Assembly (NCBI RefSeq): GCF_014692675.1
Contig: NZ_JABFCZ010000017.1
Location: 83,340-147,339, forward strand
From: Roseibium aggregatum
GTDB taxonomy: Bacteria > Pseudomonadota > Alphaproteobacteria > Rhizobiales > Stappiaceae
DNA: 64,000 nucleotides
Direction of reading: 5' to 3'
Shown here: positions 53,306 to 61,636 of the stretch, piece after piece
How the letters are laid out: each line of letters opens with the position of its first letter
Numbering within the stretch: position 1 is the stretch's first letter
Notes under the pieces: model-generated
Told to the model about the DNA's origin: nothing
Databases searched by the model: none
What the model saw: only the letters and a program-made list of their open reading frames with translations
Translations under genes and position numbers: made by a program

Positions 53306-53534
53306 CCCCCCAAGCCAAAGCTTGGTTAGGTGCTGTTTTCTGCGTAACAAGACTAAGTGGCGGCGCAGAGCGCAAGAGCTTGCGGGATGCAGGGTCTGCC
53401 AAAATACGCGGACAGTCAGGATGCCTCCGCAAAAATTCCCAGGCCCAGTCGGCACGGTCGAGAGTAAGAAGGCATTGGTAATGAGCTCTATTTTGCCAGC
53501 ATTCAAAAAGAATGTCTTCGCCTACTCTTGACAT
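53289..53534 (-). CDS. DUF6499 N-terminal part of a split FseA-like activator
   Basis: 81 residues. LLTLDRADWAWEFLRRHPDC is the DUF6499 (transcriptional regulator) core that normally precedes DUF2285 in a single protein. The frame ends at TAG (53289), 16 bases after the point where the DUF2285 frame can be entered. It lies 6 bases downstream of traI, so it would be co-transcribed and quorum-regulated. Confidence 0.75.
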   Translation of the reverse strand: MSRVGEDILFECWQNRAHYQCLLTLDRADWAWEFLRRHPDCPRILADPASRKLLRSAPPLSLVTQKTAPNQALAWGVRFCR

Positions 53535-53540
53535 GTTGCT

Positions 53541-54230
53541 TTATCCTCTCGCCTGCGATAACCCGTTGCAGGTTTCGGCGCGGAGTTGAGCTGCTTCCTC
53601 TCCTTCCGACTCCGATATTGATTTCCACCACAGAACGGAACCGTCGATGGCATATGCCCGGCGTGTGGTTTCAAGAGCGGCTGGGCTCATATCAACGATG
53701 AGACCTATGATGGTTTCTTCGCGGTGCACTAGTGATGGCCCAAGCGATCGAGGATTCCATCCGAGCCGCGCCAGGCGATCAAACCAATAGGTTTCGCAAA
53801 CGATCGAGAGGTGACGTATCCGGTGCCGAAGGCAGTATTCAAGGATGCCGCAATAGACTGCTCCGGCCGCGACACACGGATAACCCGGTTCACGCAGCGC
53901 TGATACAACGAATATACGTGTCCATTCGTAGATGTCGTCAGCTTTCGGCACCCCAGACGGCGCCAGTTGAGGAAACACCTCACTCATCAAATGGGGCTTG
54001 AGACTGGGGAGAAGCCGGGATCCCGCCACAACTCCTTCGCCTGGAGTGATAGCAAGCAGATAGGTGGCATCCTCGGTATCGAATTCATCGACCTCGCGAC
54101 CATCAGGGCGGGCAAGATCATGCCAGCCGCGCTCATCAACGTAGATCTTGTGCCGCAACCGGAAATGCTGTTCGAGATGGATCTGATAATCGCATTGGTT
54201 CGAACGATCGACGATATGAATCTGAAACAT
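53541..54230 (-). CDS. traI: TraI-type acyl-homoserine-lactone synthase
   Basis: 229 residues, LuxI family. Conserved positions are present: R in HFRLRHKIY, W in ERGWHDL, the acidic DEFD, R in GSRLLPS, and E and R in YEWTRIFV. It makes an AHL from SAM and acyl-ACP. ATG at 54230 after GGGAGGT. It is followed directly by the DUF6499 frame and preceded by traR, the order traR-traI-fseA of quorum-controlled ICEs. Confidence 0.9.
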   Translation of the reverse strand: MFQIHIVDRSNQCDYQIHLEQHFRLRHKIYVDERGWHDLARPDGREVDEFDTEDATYLLAITPGEGVVAGSRLLPSLKPHLMSEVFPQLAPSGVPKADDIYEWTRIFVVSALREPGYPCVAAGAVYCGILEYCLRHRIRHLSIVCETYWFDRLARLGWNPRSLGPSLVHREETIIGLIVDMSPAALETTRRAYAIDGSVLWWKSISESEGEEAAQLRAETCNGLSQARG

Positions 54231-54304
54231 GAGATACCTCCCGGCCTTTTCAAATACCTTGACCAAGGAAGTTTTTGCCCGCTATCCCGAAATTTGGCGA
54301 TTGA

Positions 54305-55042
54305 TCAGGGATGGATTTCCTGCCTCAGGATCGCTTTGACAACCGCATGAACGTTGTTTACGGCCTCGAGCTTCTGCTTGGCGTTGCGTTGATGGGTGAG
54401 TACCGTGTGTTGGGAGATGGAAAGGATGCGAGACACTTCCCAAGACGTCTTGCCATCGGCCACCCAACGCAAGACCTCTCGCTCCCGCTCAGACAAAAGC
54501 GGCTTTTGGGAATGGTGCCTGTCAGATTGGGTTCGCAAAACTGCTTCAAGTGCCTGGCGCGCGAGGATCTGAACGATTTGCCGAACCGCTGGTTCGAGTT
54601 CCATCGTTTCCCCAGAGACGGTGATCACAGCAGGCAGGGCAAAGGGTACGTGAATGGGCACGCAAATCCCCTGACGAAGGCCGAACTCGGCGGCCTCATC
54701 CATCACCCGTTGGGCGGAAATCTCCAAGCCCTCCTTACCGATATCGCTCCATAAAAAGGGATGCGCAGTGTTACGGCAAAGGGCGGCACACGGATCGTGA
54801 CGATAGAGTCCAGCGGCATTGTAATGGGCATACCATTCGGCCGGCCATCCATTGGCGAGTATATGTTCGTGCAGGAGCATTTCCCGCGGCAAAGGCAAAT
54901 TGGTGATCAGATATGCGAAAAAACCGAATTGCTTAAGCTGCGAATAAAGCGTTGCAAGGATTTCGTCATGACTGGCCGCTATTTCGAACACTTTGACCAG
55001 CTCAATCAGATTAAGGAGATCGCTTTGATTCATCGGCGACAT
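54305..55042 (-). CDS. traR: TraR/LuxR-family quorum-sensing regulator
   Basis: 245 residues. The N-terminal AHL-binding domain shows WPAEWYAHYNAAGLYRHDP with the conserved W, Y and D. The C-terminal LuxR helix-turn-helix is LLSEREREVLRWVADGKTSW. It is upstream of and collinear with traI. An earlier in-frame codon at 55114 exists, but the domain begins after the Met at 55042. Confidence 0.9.
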   Translation of the reverse strand: MSPMNQSDLLNLIELVKVFEIAASHDEILATLYSQLKQFGFFAYLITNLPLPREMLLHEHILANGWPAEWYAHYNAAGLYRHDPCAALCRNTAHPFLWSDIGKEGLEISAQRVMDEAAEFGLRQGICVPIHVPFALPAVITVSGETMELEPAVRQIVQILARQALEAVLRTQSDRHHSQKPLLSEREREVLRWVADGKTSWEVSRILSISQHTVLTHQRNAKQKLEAVNNVHAVVKAILRQEIHP

Positions 55043-55181
55043 CGCAGGGAAACTCAACCTATAAATGCATGAATTTTGCAATACAACTTTATCTTGACGC
55101 AAGCCAGCCAACAAGACAGCAACATACGAATGATTATTATAGTAGGTGGAGATAGGCGCGGCACCCTGGCTGTCTCAATAC

Positions 55182-55406
55182 ATGAGGTTGAGATCAATCG
55201 TTGCGCGAAATTTAAGGCTTCTACGTCAGGCGTCCGGCATGAGCCAGGAACAATTGGCCGACCTCGCCAGTGTTGATCGGAATTATATTGGCAAGCTTGA
55301 GCGCGAGGAAAATTCGCCAACGGTCGACACACTTGAAGCGATCGCCCTCGCTTTGCAGGTCGACGTTGAATGGCTGATCCGGCGTCCGCCACCCGACAGA
55401 CACTAA
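55182..55406 (+). CDS. XRE-family small regulator
   Basis: 74 residues, almost only a helix-turn-helix: ARNLRLLRQASGMSQEQLAD, then VDRNYIGKLEREENSPTVDT. Start chosen at the ATG 55182 just before the fold. It is divergent from traR, so it may control the quorum module, as QseC does in ICEMlSymR7A. Confidence 0.8.
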   Translation: MRLRSIVARNLRLLRQASGMSQEQLADLASVDRNYIGKLEREENSPTVDTLEAIALALQVDVEWLIRRPPPDRH

Positions 55407-55440
55407 CGCATTCCACCTGTCAGATCGAACTAGGCTTAGC

Positions 55441-55761
55441 TTATCTTGTCGATCGGCGTGCCGATTTCCTTTTGTTTGCTGACTTACCAAACGTCACGAC
55501 CGATGCGTCTGCCCGATCTCCCTTGTCAGGGTTGCCATGAGCTTTTGCCTTCATCGGCTTGACGAAAAATTCTAAAATGTCGGTCCCAAGCACCTGAGCA
55601 AGACTTGCCAGAAACAGAATGGTCGGATTTCGGCGTCCGTTCTCGATGCCGCTCAAATAACCGCGCGTACAACCGGAGCGCAGCGACAAATCCTCTTGGG
55701 AAATATCGCGCTCGCGCCTTAGGCGCTGCACGTTGAGACCGACAACCACGCGAACGTCCAT
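55441..55761 (-). CDS. XRE-family regulator with basic tail
   Basis: 106 residues. Helix-turn-helix from NVQRLRRERDISQEDLSLRS to GENGRRNP-like ENGRRNPTI, then a 35-residue basic C-terminus (KPMKAKAHGNPD and KSANKRKSARR). It converges on the other XRE gene. Likely a plasmid/ICE maintenance or regulatory protein; targets unknown. Confidence 0.82.
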   Translation of the reverse strand: MDVRVVVGLNVQRLRRERDISQEDLSLRSGCTRGYLSGIENGRRNPTILFLASLAQVLGTDILEFFVKPMKAKAHGNPDKGDRADASVVTFGKSANKRKSARRSTR

Positions 55762-55890
55762 ACCTGCATGGTCATCACGACGTACACTTTAGAGCGACAC
55801 ACTATAGTGAACATTCGCACTTGACATCACACAAGCTTTTCCGGTTGAATATCAAAATATGGAACAATATTCCGAAAAAAGGAACGTTTT

Positions 55891-56688
55891 ATGTCAGGCA
55901 GTCTTTCCCTTGAGAGAGGGTTGTCCGTACTAAAAGCACTGAAGGACTCCGATGAGCCCCTGGGGGTGCGTGAAATCGCCCGGCGGCTGGAGTTGAGTGC
56001 ACCAGCCATCCAGAGACTTCTGAACACGCTTGCCGATCATGGCTATGTCGAGCAGGCGGAAGACACACGGCGTTATCGCATCGGTCACGGTGTTCTGGTG
56101 CTTGCCCAGCACGTGCTTCGTAAGGATCGGTTGATCGGTATTGCCGAACCCGAACTACAGACACTGGCATCCGAAAACAGCTTCAATGCATTTCTCGGGG
56201 TACGTCGCAATGCTGTGGCTCTCTATCTGCTTGCGATCCAAAGCCGCAGTCCGGTCGTCATCCGCTCCTCGCCAGGCGAAACGATGGCACTACATTCGAC
56301 GGCCCTCGGAAAGGCACTTCTCACCGGACTATCCGATGAGTCGATTGGTGATGTGCTTGGTGAGGCGCCGCTTGATAAATTAACGCCGCGGACGGTGACA
56401 GATCCCGGCCAGTTGATCAGCCAGATCCAAGCGGCACGTCCTATCGGCTACACGACTTCGCTCGACGAAAACATTCTTGGTGTCATTTCGGTCGGAGCGC
56501 CGGTGCGCGATGCCACCGGCAAGGTGATCGCAGCAATCAGTGTCGCCTATCCGCGCTCGGTCGGCCCGCAGCTCGAAATTGCCGAAGTCGGAGAAAGAGT
56601 ATTGGCTGCCGCTCTCCGGATTTCAACAGGACTGGGTTTCGCCGAAGGCAATGCGCGAGAAGAAAAGGATCATCTTCATGTTCTCTAG
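55891..56688 (+). CDS. IclR-family transcriptional regulator
   Basis: 265 residues. N-terminal winged helix LERGLSVLKALKDSDEPLG and REIARRLELSAPAIQRLLNT; C-terminal effector domain contains MALHSTALGKALLTGL and GYTTSLDENILGVISVGAPV. It is the first gene of the amino-acid cluster, and its stop overlaps the start of the M24 peptidase gene by 11 bp, so it is probably an autogenously controlled operon regulator. Confidence 0.92.
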   Translation: MSGSLSLERGLSVLKALKDSDEPLGVREIARRLELSAPAIQRLLNTLADHGYVEQAEDTRRYRIGHGVLVLAQHVLRKDRLIGIAEPELQTLASENSFNAFLGVRRNAVALYLLAIQSRSPVVIRSSPGETMALHSTALGKALLTGLSDESIGDVLGEAPLDKLTPRTVTDPGQLISQIQAARPIGYTTSLDENILGVISVGAPVRDATGKVIAAISVAYPRSVGPQLEIAEVGERVLAAALRISTGLGFAEGNAREEKDHLHVL

Positions 56689-57886
56689 CAGCGCCCTCCT
56701 CAACGAAGAGCGTCTTCACCTCCTGATGGCGGAGGCTGAATTTGATGCAATTGTCGCGACTGCGCCGGAAAACGTCACCTATACGAGCGGTTTTTGGGCT
56801 CTGCCTCAATGGATTCGCCGCGGCCCTCAGGCCTATGTCATCTGGCCAGCTTCCGGCAAAGACGAAGTGGAAATCATCACCAGCACGGCAACACTCGATT
56901 TGGTCGCCGATCAGAGGATCTGGGTCAACCGCGTGCGCCGCTATGGGACCTTTAATGTTGATGGAGCGGCGCTCGACGCAATGGATTCGGTCAGTCGACG
57001 GCTTATCGACCTGCAAAAGGCTCCCGTCCATGACGATGCACTCACCGCGTTGACGGCGGGTTTAATGGATACGGGGCTCGGTCGCGCCCGCATCGGTATC
57101 GACGAAATCGGGTTGATGCCCGGACAGTTCGAAGCCCTTCAGGAGCGTCTTCCCAATGCCGAACTGCTTCCGGCCGCGGGCCTGTTCCGCGCTGTGCGTG
57201 CGGTCAAAACAGATGAAGAGATCGCCCGGCTGGCCAGGATCGCAGAGATTACCGAGCGTTCAATCGAAGCCGCTCTTGCTGTCGCTTTAGAAGGCGCAAG
57301 CGAGCTCGAGCTCGCGCGCGCTTTCCACGCCCAGACGGTGCAGGACGACGCATTTCCCGTGCTGGGATGCATTGGCTTCGGCGAGAGAAGCGCCCTGATG
57401 AATGTTCAGCCCTCCGGTCGAAAGCTGACAAGAGGAGACGTGATCCGTTTCGACGTTGGCGGACGCTACCGGCACTATCGTGCGGACATTGCCCGCATCG
57501 CCACATTTGGCGAACCAAACAGGGAAGTCCGCCAATATCACCGAGCTCTGCTCGCCGGCGTGGAAAGCGCATATGAGTTGATCAAACCGGGCGTACGGGT
57601 GGCGGACGTCTTTCAAGCCACAGTTGAGACCGTCCGCCGGGAAGGCATCAGCCACTACCGGCGCAATCATGTCGGCCACGGCATCGGTATTGACGGCTAT
57701 GACGCACCGAACCTCACAGCGACGAGCGACGAGGTTTTTGAAGCCGGAATGGTACTGTGCGTCGAAACGCCTTATTACGAGCTCGGCCGCTGGGGTTTGC
57801 AGGTCGAGGACATGGTTGTGGTGCGGCCGGATGGCGTCGAAACTCTCATGACATCCGACGGCGATCTTTTCATGGTGACGCCATGA
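56678..57886 (+). CDS. M24-family metallopeptidase (aminopeptidase P/creatinase type)
   Basis: 402 residues. N-terminal creatinase-like domain, C-terminal pita-bread domain with two-metal ligands in VIRFDVGGRYRHYRADIAR, GHGIGIDGYD and GMVLCVETPYYELG. The motif HVGHGIGIDG carries a metal histidine. Members cleave Xaa-Pro peptides or amidino acids such as creatine or ectoine derivatives, so the natural substrate is open. Start overlaps iclR; RBS AAGGAT. Confidence 0.88.
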   Translation: MFSSSALLNEERLHLLMAEAEFDAIVATAPENVTYTSGFWALPQWIRRGPQAYVIWPASGKDEVEIITSTATLDLVADQRIWVNRVRRYGTFNVDGAALDAMDSVSRRLIDLQKAPVHDDALTALTAGLMDTGLGRARIGIDEIGLMPGQFEALQERLPNAELLPAAGLFRAVRAVKTDEEIARLARIAEITERSIEAALAVALEGASELELARAFHAQTVQDDAFPVLGCIGFGERSALMNVQPSGRKLTRGDVIRFDVGGRYRHYRADIARIATFGEPNREVRQYHRALLAGVESAYELIKPGVRVADVFQATVETVRREGISHYRRNHVGHGIGIDGYDAPNLTATSDEVFEAGMVLCVETPYYELGRWGLQVEDMVVVRPDGVETLMTSDGDLFMVTP

Positions 57887-59148
57887 CCATGCTCAATGGC
57901 TATGCCTGCGTCCGTTGCGGATGCTGTTACCCGTCAGATATTGCCATCGACTCGCGTGGGTGCCCGGCTTGTCGAGACGAGACGCCTGCCAATCTGAGGG
58001 TTATCGAACATAACGTGGCGGATGCGGCCGGTTGCAAATCTTTGCCCTCGCTATGGCGTTATTCGGACTGCCTCCCGTGCCCTGTAGAGTTTGCTGTTTC
58101 ACTGGGAGAGGGTTTGACGCCGCTCCTCGAAGCACCTGCCATAGGCGCTGAACTCGGCCTTTCGCGTCTCTGGATCAAGAATGAGAGCCACAACCCGACC
58201 TGGTCACATAAGGACCGGTTTTCTTCGGTCGCAGTTTCCGTCGCACGCATGCAAGGCGCAAGGATCGTGGCCACCGCCTCCTCAGGCAATGCAGGCGCCT
58301 CGCTTGCCGCCTACGCGAGCCGGGCCGGACTGACATGCATCGTTGCCACATTTGCCGGCGCTGCCGGACCGATGCTTGCTCAGATCCGCAAGACGGGCGC
58401 AACCGTCGTGCCCTTTGCCAACAAAACCGATCGCTGGGACTTTATCGCTGAGGGGGTGGAGCTTCACGGCTGGTTCGCGACCTCTCCCTTCCGCGCTCCG
58501 GTCGTCGGCAGCCATCCGGTCGGCATCGAGGGCTACAAGACACTCGCTTACGAAATCGTCGAACAGATGGGAGGAAATGTGCCTGACTGGTGCGTTCTAC
58601 CGGTCTGCTATGGCGACGCGTTAGCCGGCCTGTGGCAAGGTTTCAAAGGTCTCTATGAGCAGCGCGCAATCGCTCGTCTGCCGCGACTTGTTGCCGCCGA
58701 AGTTCACGGTTCGCTGACAGCTGCTCTTGCTGGGACTGGCGATGGCATACCCGACATGAAAGCTGAGTTTGCGTCTCTTGCCATTTCGATCGGCGCCACC
58801 CGCAGCACGTTTCAGGCGCTGATTGCACTCAGGCAGTCGGATGGCCTGGCCGTGCCGATTAGCAATGAAGGATTAATTCGGCTGCAGGAACGCCTTGCTG
58901 AACGCGAAGGTATTTTTGCCGAGCTTGCATCTGTGACACCGCTTGCGGCTATAGCGATGCTGAGGCGCCGGAACGTGATTGCGGCAAACGACCGTGTCGT
59001 GGCGATTGCGACGGCAAGCGGTCTCAAGGATGTCGATCGCTCACTTTCTTCGCATGACCCACTGCCCACTTATCACTCCGTACCTGAAGCCTGGGAGGCC
59101 ATAGGGCGCGAGAAGTCTATCACCCCTCGGGCATTTGAACCGGTTTGA
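57883..59148 (+). CDS. Threonine-synthase-like PLP enzyme
   Basis: 421 residues, fold type II PLP enzyme. The PLP lysine is in WSHKDRFSSVAVS; ASSGNAGASLAAYASRAGL binds the phosphate. The N-terminus has a zinc-ribbon-like CVRCGCC ... CPAC, as in some ThrC-like proteins. Overlap of the start with the M24 stop (ATGA). Threonine synthases act on O-phosphohomoserine; a kinase gene lies in the same cluster. Confidence 0.87.
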   Translation: MTMLNGYACVRCGCCYPSDIAIDSRGCPACRDETPANLRVIEHNVADAAGCKSLPSLWRYSDCLPCPVEFAVSLGEGLTPLLEAPAIGAELGLSRLWIKNESHNPTWSHKDRFSSVAVSVARMQGARIVATASSGNAGASLAAYASRAGLTCIVATFAGAAGPMLAQIRKTGATVVPFANKTDRWDFIAEGVELHGWFATSPFRAPVVGSHPVGIEGYKTLAYEIVEQMGGNVPDWCVLPVCYGDALAGLWQGFKGLYEQRAIARLPRLVAAEVHGSLTAALAGTGDGIPDMKAEFASLAISIGATRSTFQALIALRQSDGLAVPISNEGLIRLQERLAEREGIFAELASVTPLAAIAMLRRRNVIAANDRVVAIATASGLKDVDRSLSSHDPLPTYHSVPEAWEAIGREKSITPRAFEPV

Positions 59149-59183
59149 ACCATGGATTGAATGATATAAAAATGGAGAGGAAT

Positions 59184-60083
59184 ATGCATATCGACCTTAC
59201 CAAGCGGTCGCGCCGTTGCGCGGCTTCCCTCAACGCAGCCAACCGTTGCCCGCAAGGGCAAAACCTGCTCGAAACCGTTGACCCTGCTTTTGCGATGAGG
59301 AGACGGCCGTCCGGATCGCTCAAAAGACGCGGAACGCCACAAGTCATTGCAAGGGTGTTCCTCTCCTTGATGGCAGTATTCGCTCTCGTGACTGATGCGT
59401 TGGCTCAGGAAACGATCACGATCGGGGTCACCACCACCGGTGTCCCGTTCACCTTTGTCGACACGGTGACTCAACAACCGACCGGTGCGATGGTTGATCT
59501 TGCCAAAGCGATTGCCCATGACAATGCCTTAAAGGCGCAATTTGAAATCATGGCATTTCCTGCCCTGATCCCGGCTCTGAAGAGTGGCAAGATCGACCTG
59601 ATTTCCGCCGGAATGTTCGTGAAGGACGAACGCAAGAAAATCGTCAATTTCAGCACACCGGTCTATGCCTTCGGCGAAACCATGTTCGTCGCCGCAAACG
59701 ACCCGCTCAATTATAAGATAGGGGACCTGAAGGGCGAGGTGGTCGGTGCGCAGATTGGCTCGACCTTCGCCCATTCCCTTCAAGGTCTTGGTATTTTTCG
59801 GCAAGTCAAGCTCTACGACTCCATCGCCGACATCATGCGCGACGTCAAACTCGGCCGTATCAAGGCAGGTTTCGGCGATCAACCGATCGTTGCTTATCAG
59901 CTCTCGCAAAATTCGGCCCTGGGCGTGCGCATGGTTGAAGATTACCAACCCATAGATAGAGGCCAAGTGTCCCTGGCCGTCGCTAAGGACAATCCTGAAC
60001 TGAGCAAACGACTCGAGGCTTCTATCGCCAAGTTCAAAGAAAATGGTGAGCTTGCAAAAATCTTTGCCCGGTACGGGCTTTGA
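59184..60083 (+). CDS. Polar amino acid ABC transporter binding protein
   Basis: 299 residues, family-3 periplasmic binding fold: TITIGVTTTGVPFTFVD at the mature N-terminus, then DLISAGMFVKDERKKIVNFS. The start at 59184 follows GGAGAGG, but gives an unusually long, arginine-rich leader of about 60 residues before a hydrophobic stretch (ARVFLSLMAVFALVTDALA). An internal start near 59295 would give a normal signal peptide but has no ribosome site. Confidence 0.87.
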   Translation: MHIDLTKRSRRCAASLNAANRCPQGQNLLETVDPAFAMRRRPSGSLKRRGTPQVIARVFLSLMAVFALVTDALAQETITIGVTTTGVPFTFVDTVTQQPTGAMVDLAKAIAHDNALKAQFEIMAFPALIPALKSGKIDLISAGMFVKDERKKIVNFSTPVYAFGETMFVAANDPLNYKIGDLKGEVVGAQIGSTFAHSLQGLGIFRQVKLYDSIADIMRDVKLGRIKAGFGDQPIVAYQLSQNSALGVRMVEDYQPIDRGQVSLAVAKDNPELSKRLEASIAKFKENGELAKIFARYGL

Positions 60084-60189
60084 GTAGCGCTGATTTGACA
60101 GGGGCTGAAAATGACGATGAACGCCAATCACGATCGCTTTGCCGACCATGGGGGCAATCGGGCATCCCCGCGCAAGAAGGAGGCCTGTA

Positions 60190-60846
60190 ATGAGTGAATT
60201 TCTCTCTCGTTCGGAGAGTTACCTCCCTTTTTTGCTACAAGGTCTTTGGCTGACGGTCCTCGTCACTCTCCTTGCCCTTTGTCTCGCGACCAACATTGGT
60301 CTCCTTTGGGCCTTATTCAGAACATCCAGCGTCAACCTGCTGGTAGTGCCAACCCGGTTTTTCGTCGAATTCGTGCGCGGTATCCCGCTGCTTGTTCTCC
60401 TGTTTTATATCTACTTCGTCGCGCCGGAAATCGGCGTCAATCTCACCGCTTTCCAATCCGGTGTACTCGGTCTTGCGCTTGCCCATTCCTGCTATCTCAG
60501 CGAGACCTTCAGGGCCGGCATCGAGGCGATTGACAAGGGCCAAATCGAGGCAGCGCGCTCCATTGGCATGAGACGGCCATTGATGATGCGTCGAGTCGTT
60601 CTGCCACAGGCCTTCAGGATTGTCCTGCCGCCTTATGGCAACAACATCATCTTGCTGCTCAAGGATTCGTCTCTGGTATCGGTCATCTCGGTCACCGATC
60701 TCACCATGCAGGGCAAGATGCTTGCCTCGTCCACGTTCGACAACATGACCGTTTTCACACTTGTGGCGTTTCTTTATCTATGTCTGACCATACCGCTCAA
60801 TTTGCTGATGCGTCGCCTTGAGACCACGATGGGAGTTGGAGGATGA
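60190..60846 (+). CDS. Amino acid ABC transporter permease
   Basis: 218 residues, about five membrane segments of the HisM/GlnP class, with EAA loop EAARSIGMRRPLMMRRVVLPQ. Very strong ribosome site GAAGGAGGCC. A single permease gene is present, so it probably works as a homodimer. Its stop overlaps the ATPase start (ATGA). Confidence 0.92.
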   Translation: MSEFLSRSESYLPFLLQGLWLTVLVTLLALCLATNIGLLWALFRTSSVNLLVVPTRFFVEFVRGIPLLVLLFYIYFVAPEIGVNLTAFQSGVLGLALAHSCYLSETFRAGIEAIDKGQIEAARSIGMRRPLMMRRVVLPQAFRIVLPPYGNNIILLLKDSSLVSVISVTDLTMQGKMLASSTFDNMTVFTLVAFLYLCLTIPLNLLMRRLETTMGVGG

Positions 60847-61574
60847 TCGTCTTCAATAACGTCCATAAATCCTTCGGCACCATTGAAGTGCTGAAAGGAA
60901 TCGACGCGGAAATCCGAAAAGGCGAGGTGGGGTGTCTGATCGGCCCATCCGGCTCCGGCAAGTCGACCCTTTTGCGCTGTGTCAACGGACTGGAGAGTTA
61001 TCAACGCGGCTCAATCAGCATTGACGGCACGGTTGTGGATGCGACATCCCGGGATATCCATTCAATCTGCGCACGGGTCACGATGGTGTTTCAGCGGTTC
61101 AATCTTTTTCCCCATCGCACAGCATTGGAAAATGTCATGGAAGGTCCTCTCTATGTCTTGAAAGAGAACAGGAAAGAGGTTTGTGAACGCGCGATGGAAC
61201 TGCTCGATCGTGTCGGCCTTGCTGAAAAGATGCATGCTTTTCCCGGTTCGCTTTCTGGAGGCCAACAGCAACGTGTGGCCATTGCCAGGGCGCTCGCCAT
61301 GCGTCCCGAAGCCATTCTGTTTGACGAGCCCACATCCGCGCTCGACCCTGAAATGGTGGGCGAAGTGTTACAGGTGATGCGGGCACTTGCCGGGGAGCAT
61401 ATGACAATGCTCATCGTCACCCATGAGATTCAGTTCGCGCGCGAGGTTGCCGACCAAGTCCTTTTCCTGGATGGCGGAAAAATTGTCGAACGCGGTTCGG
61501 CGCAAGAGGTCCTGCGAGATCCGAAGCATGGGCGAACTCAGGACTTCTTGAAGCGCGTCATGCATCCAGCTTGA
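60843..61574 (+). CDS. Amino acid ABC transporter ATPase
   Basis: 243 residues. Walker A GPSGSGKST, Q-loop VFQRFNLFPHRTALENV, signature LSGGQQQRV, Walker B ILFDEPTSALD and H-loop VTHEIQFAREVADQ are intact. Starts inside the permease stop. Polar amino acid class (GlnQ/HisP). Confidence 0.93.
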   Translation: MIVFNNVHKSFGTIEVLKGIDAEIRKGEVGCLIGPSGSGKSTLLRCVNGLESYQRGSISIDGTVVDATSRDIHSICARVTMVFQRFNLFPHRTALENVMEGPLYVLKENRKEVCERAMELLDRVGLAEKMHAFPGSLSGGQQQRVAIARALAMRPEAILFDEPTSALDPEMVGEVLQVMRALAGEHMTMLIVTHEIQFAREVADQVLFLDGGKIVERGSAQEVLRDPKHGRTQDFLKRVMHPA

Positions 61575-61636
61575 TAGGAACGGTCTTTTGGCCTGATCGG
61601 GCCACTGGAACAAAATATGAAACAGAGGGCTAGATA

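Noticed and set aside
54257..54268. tra box upstream of traI
   Set aside because: The CCTTG-AC-CAAGG dyad is too short and too close to the traI start for a normal TraR-activated promoter; kept only as a weak candidate in a finding.
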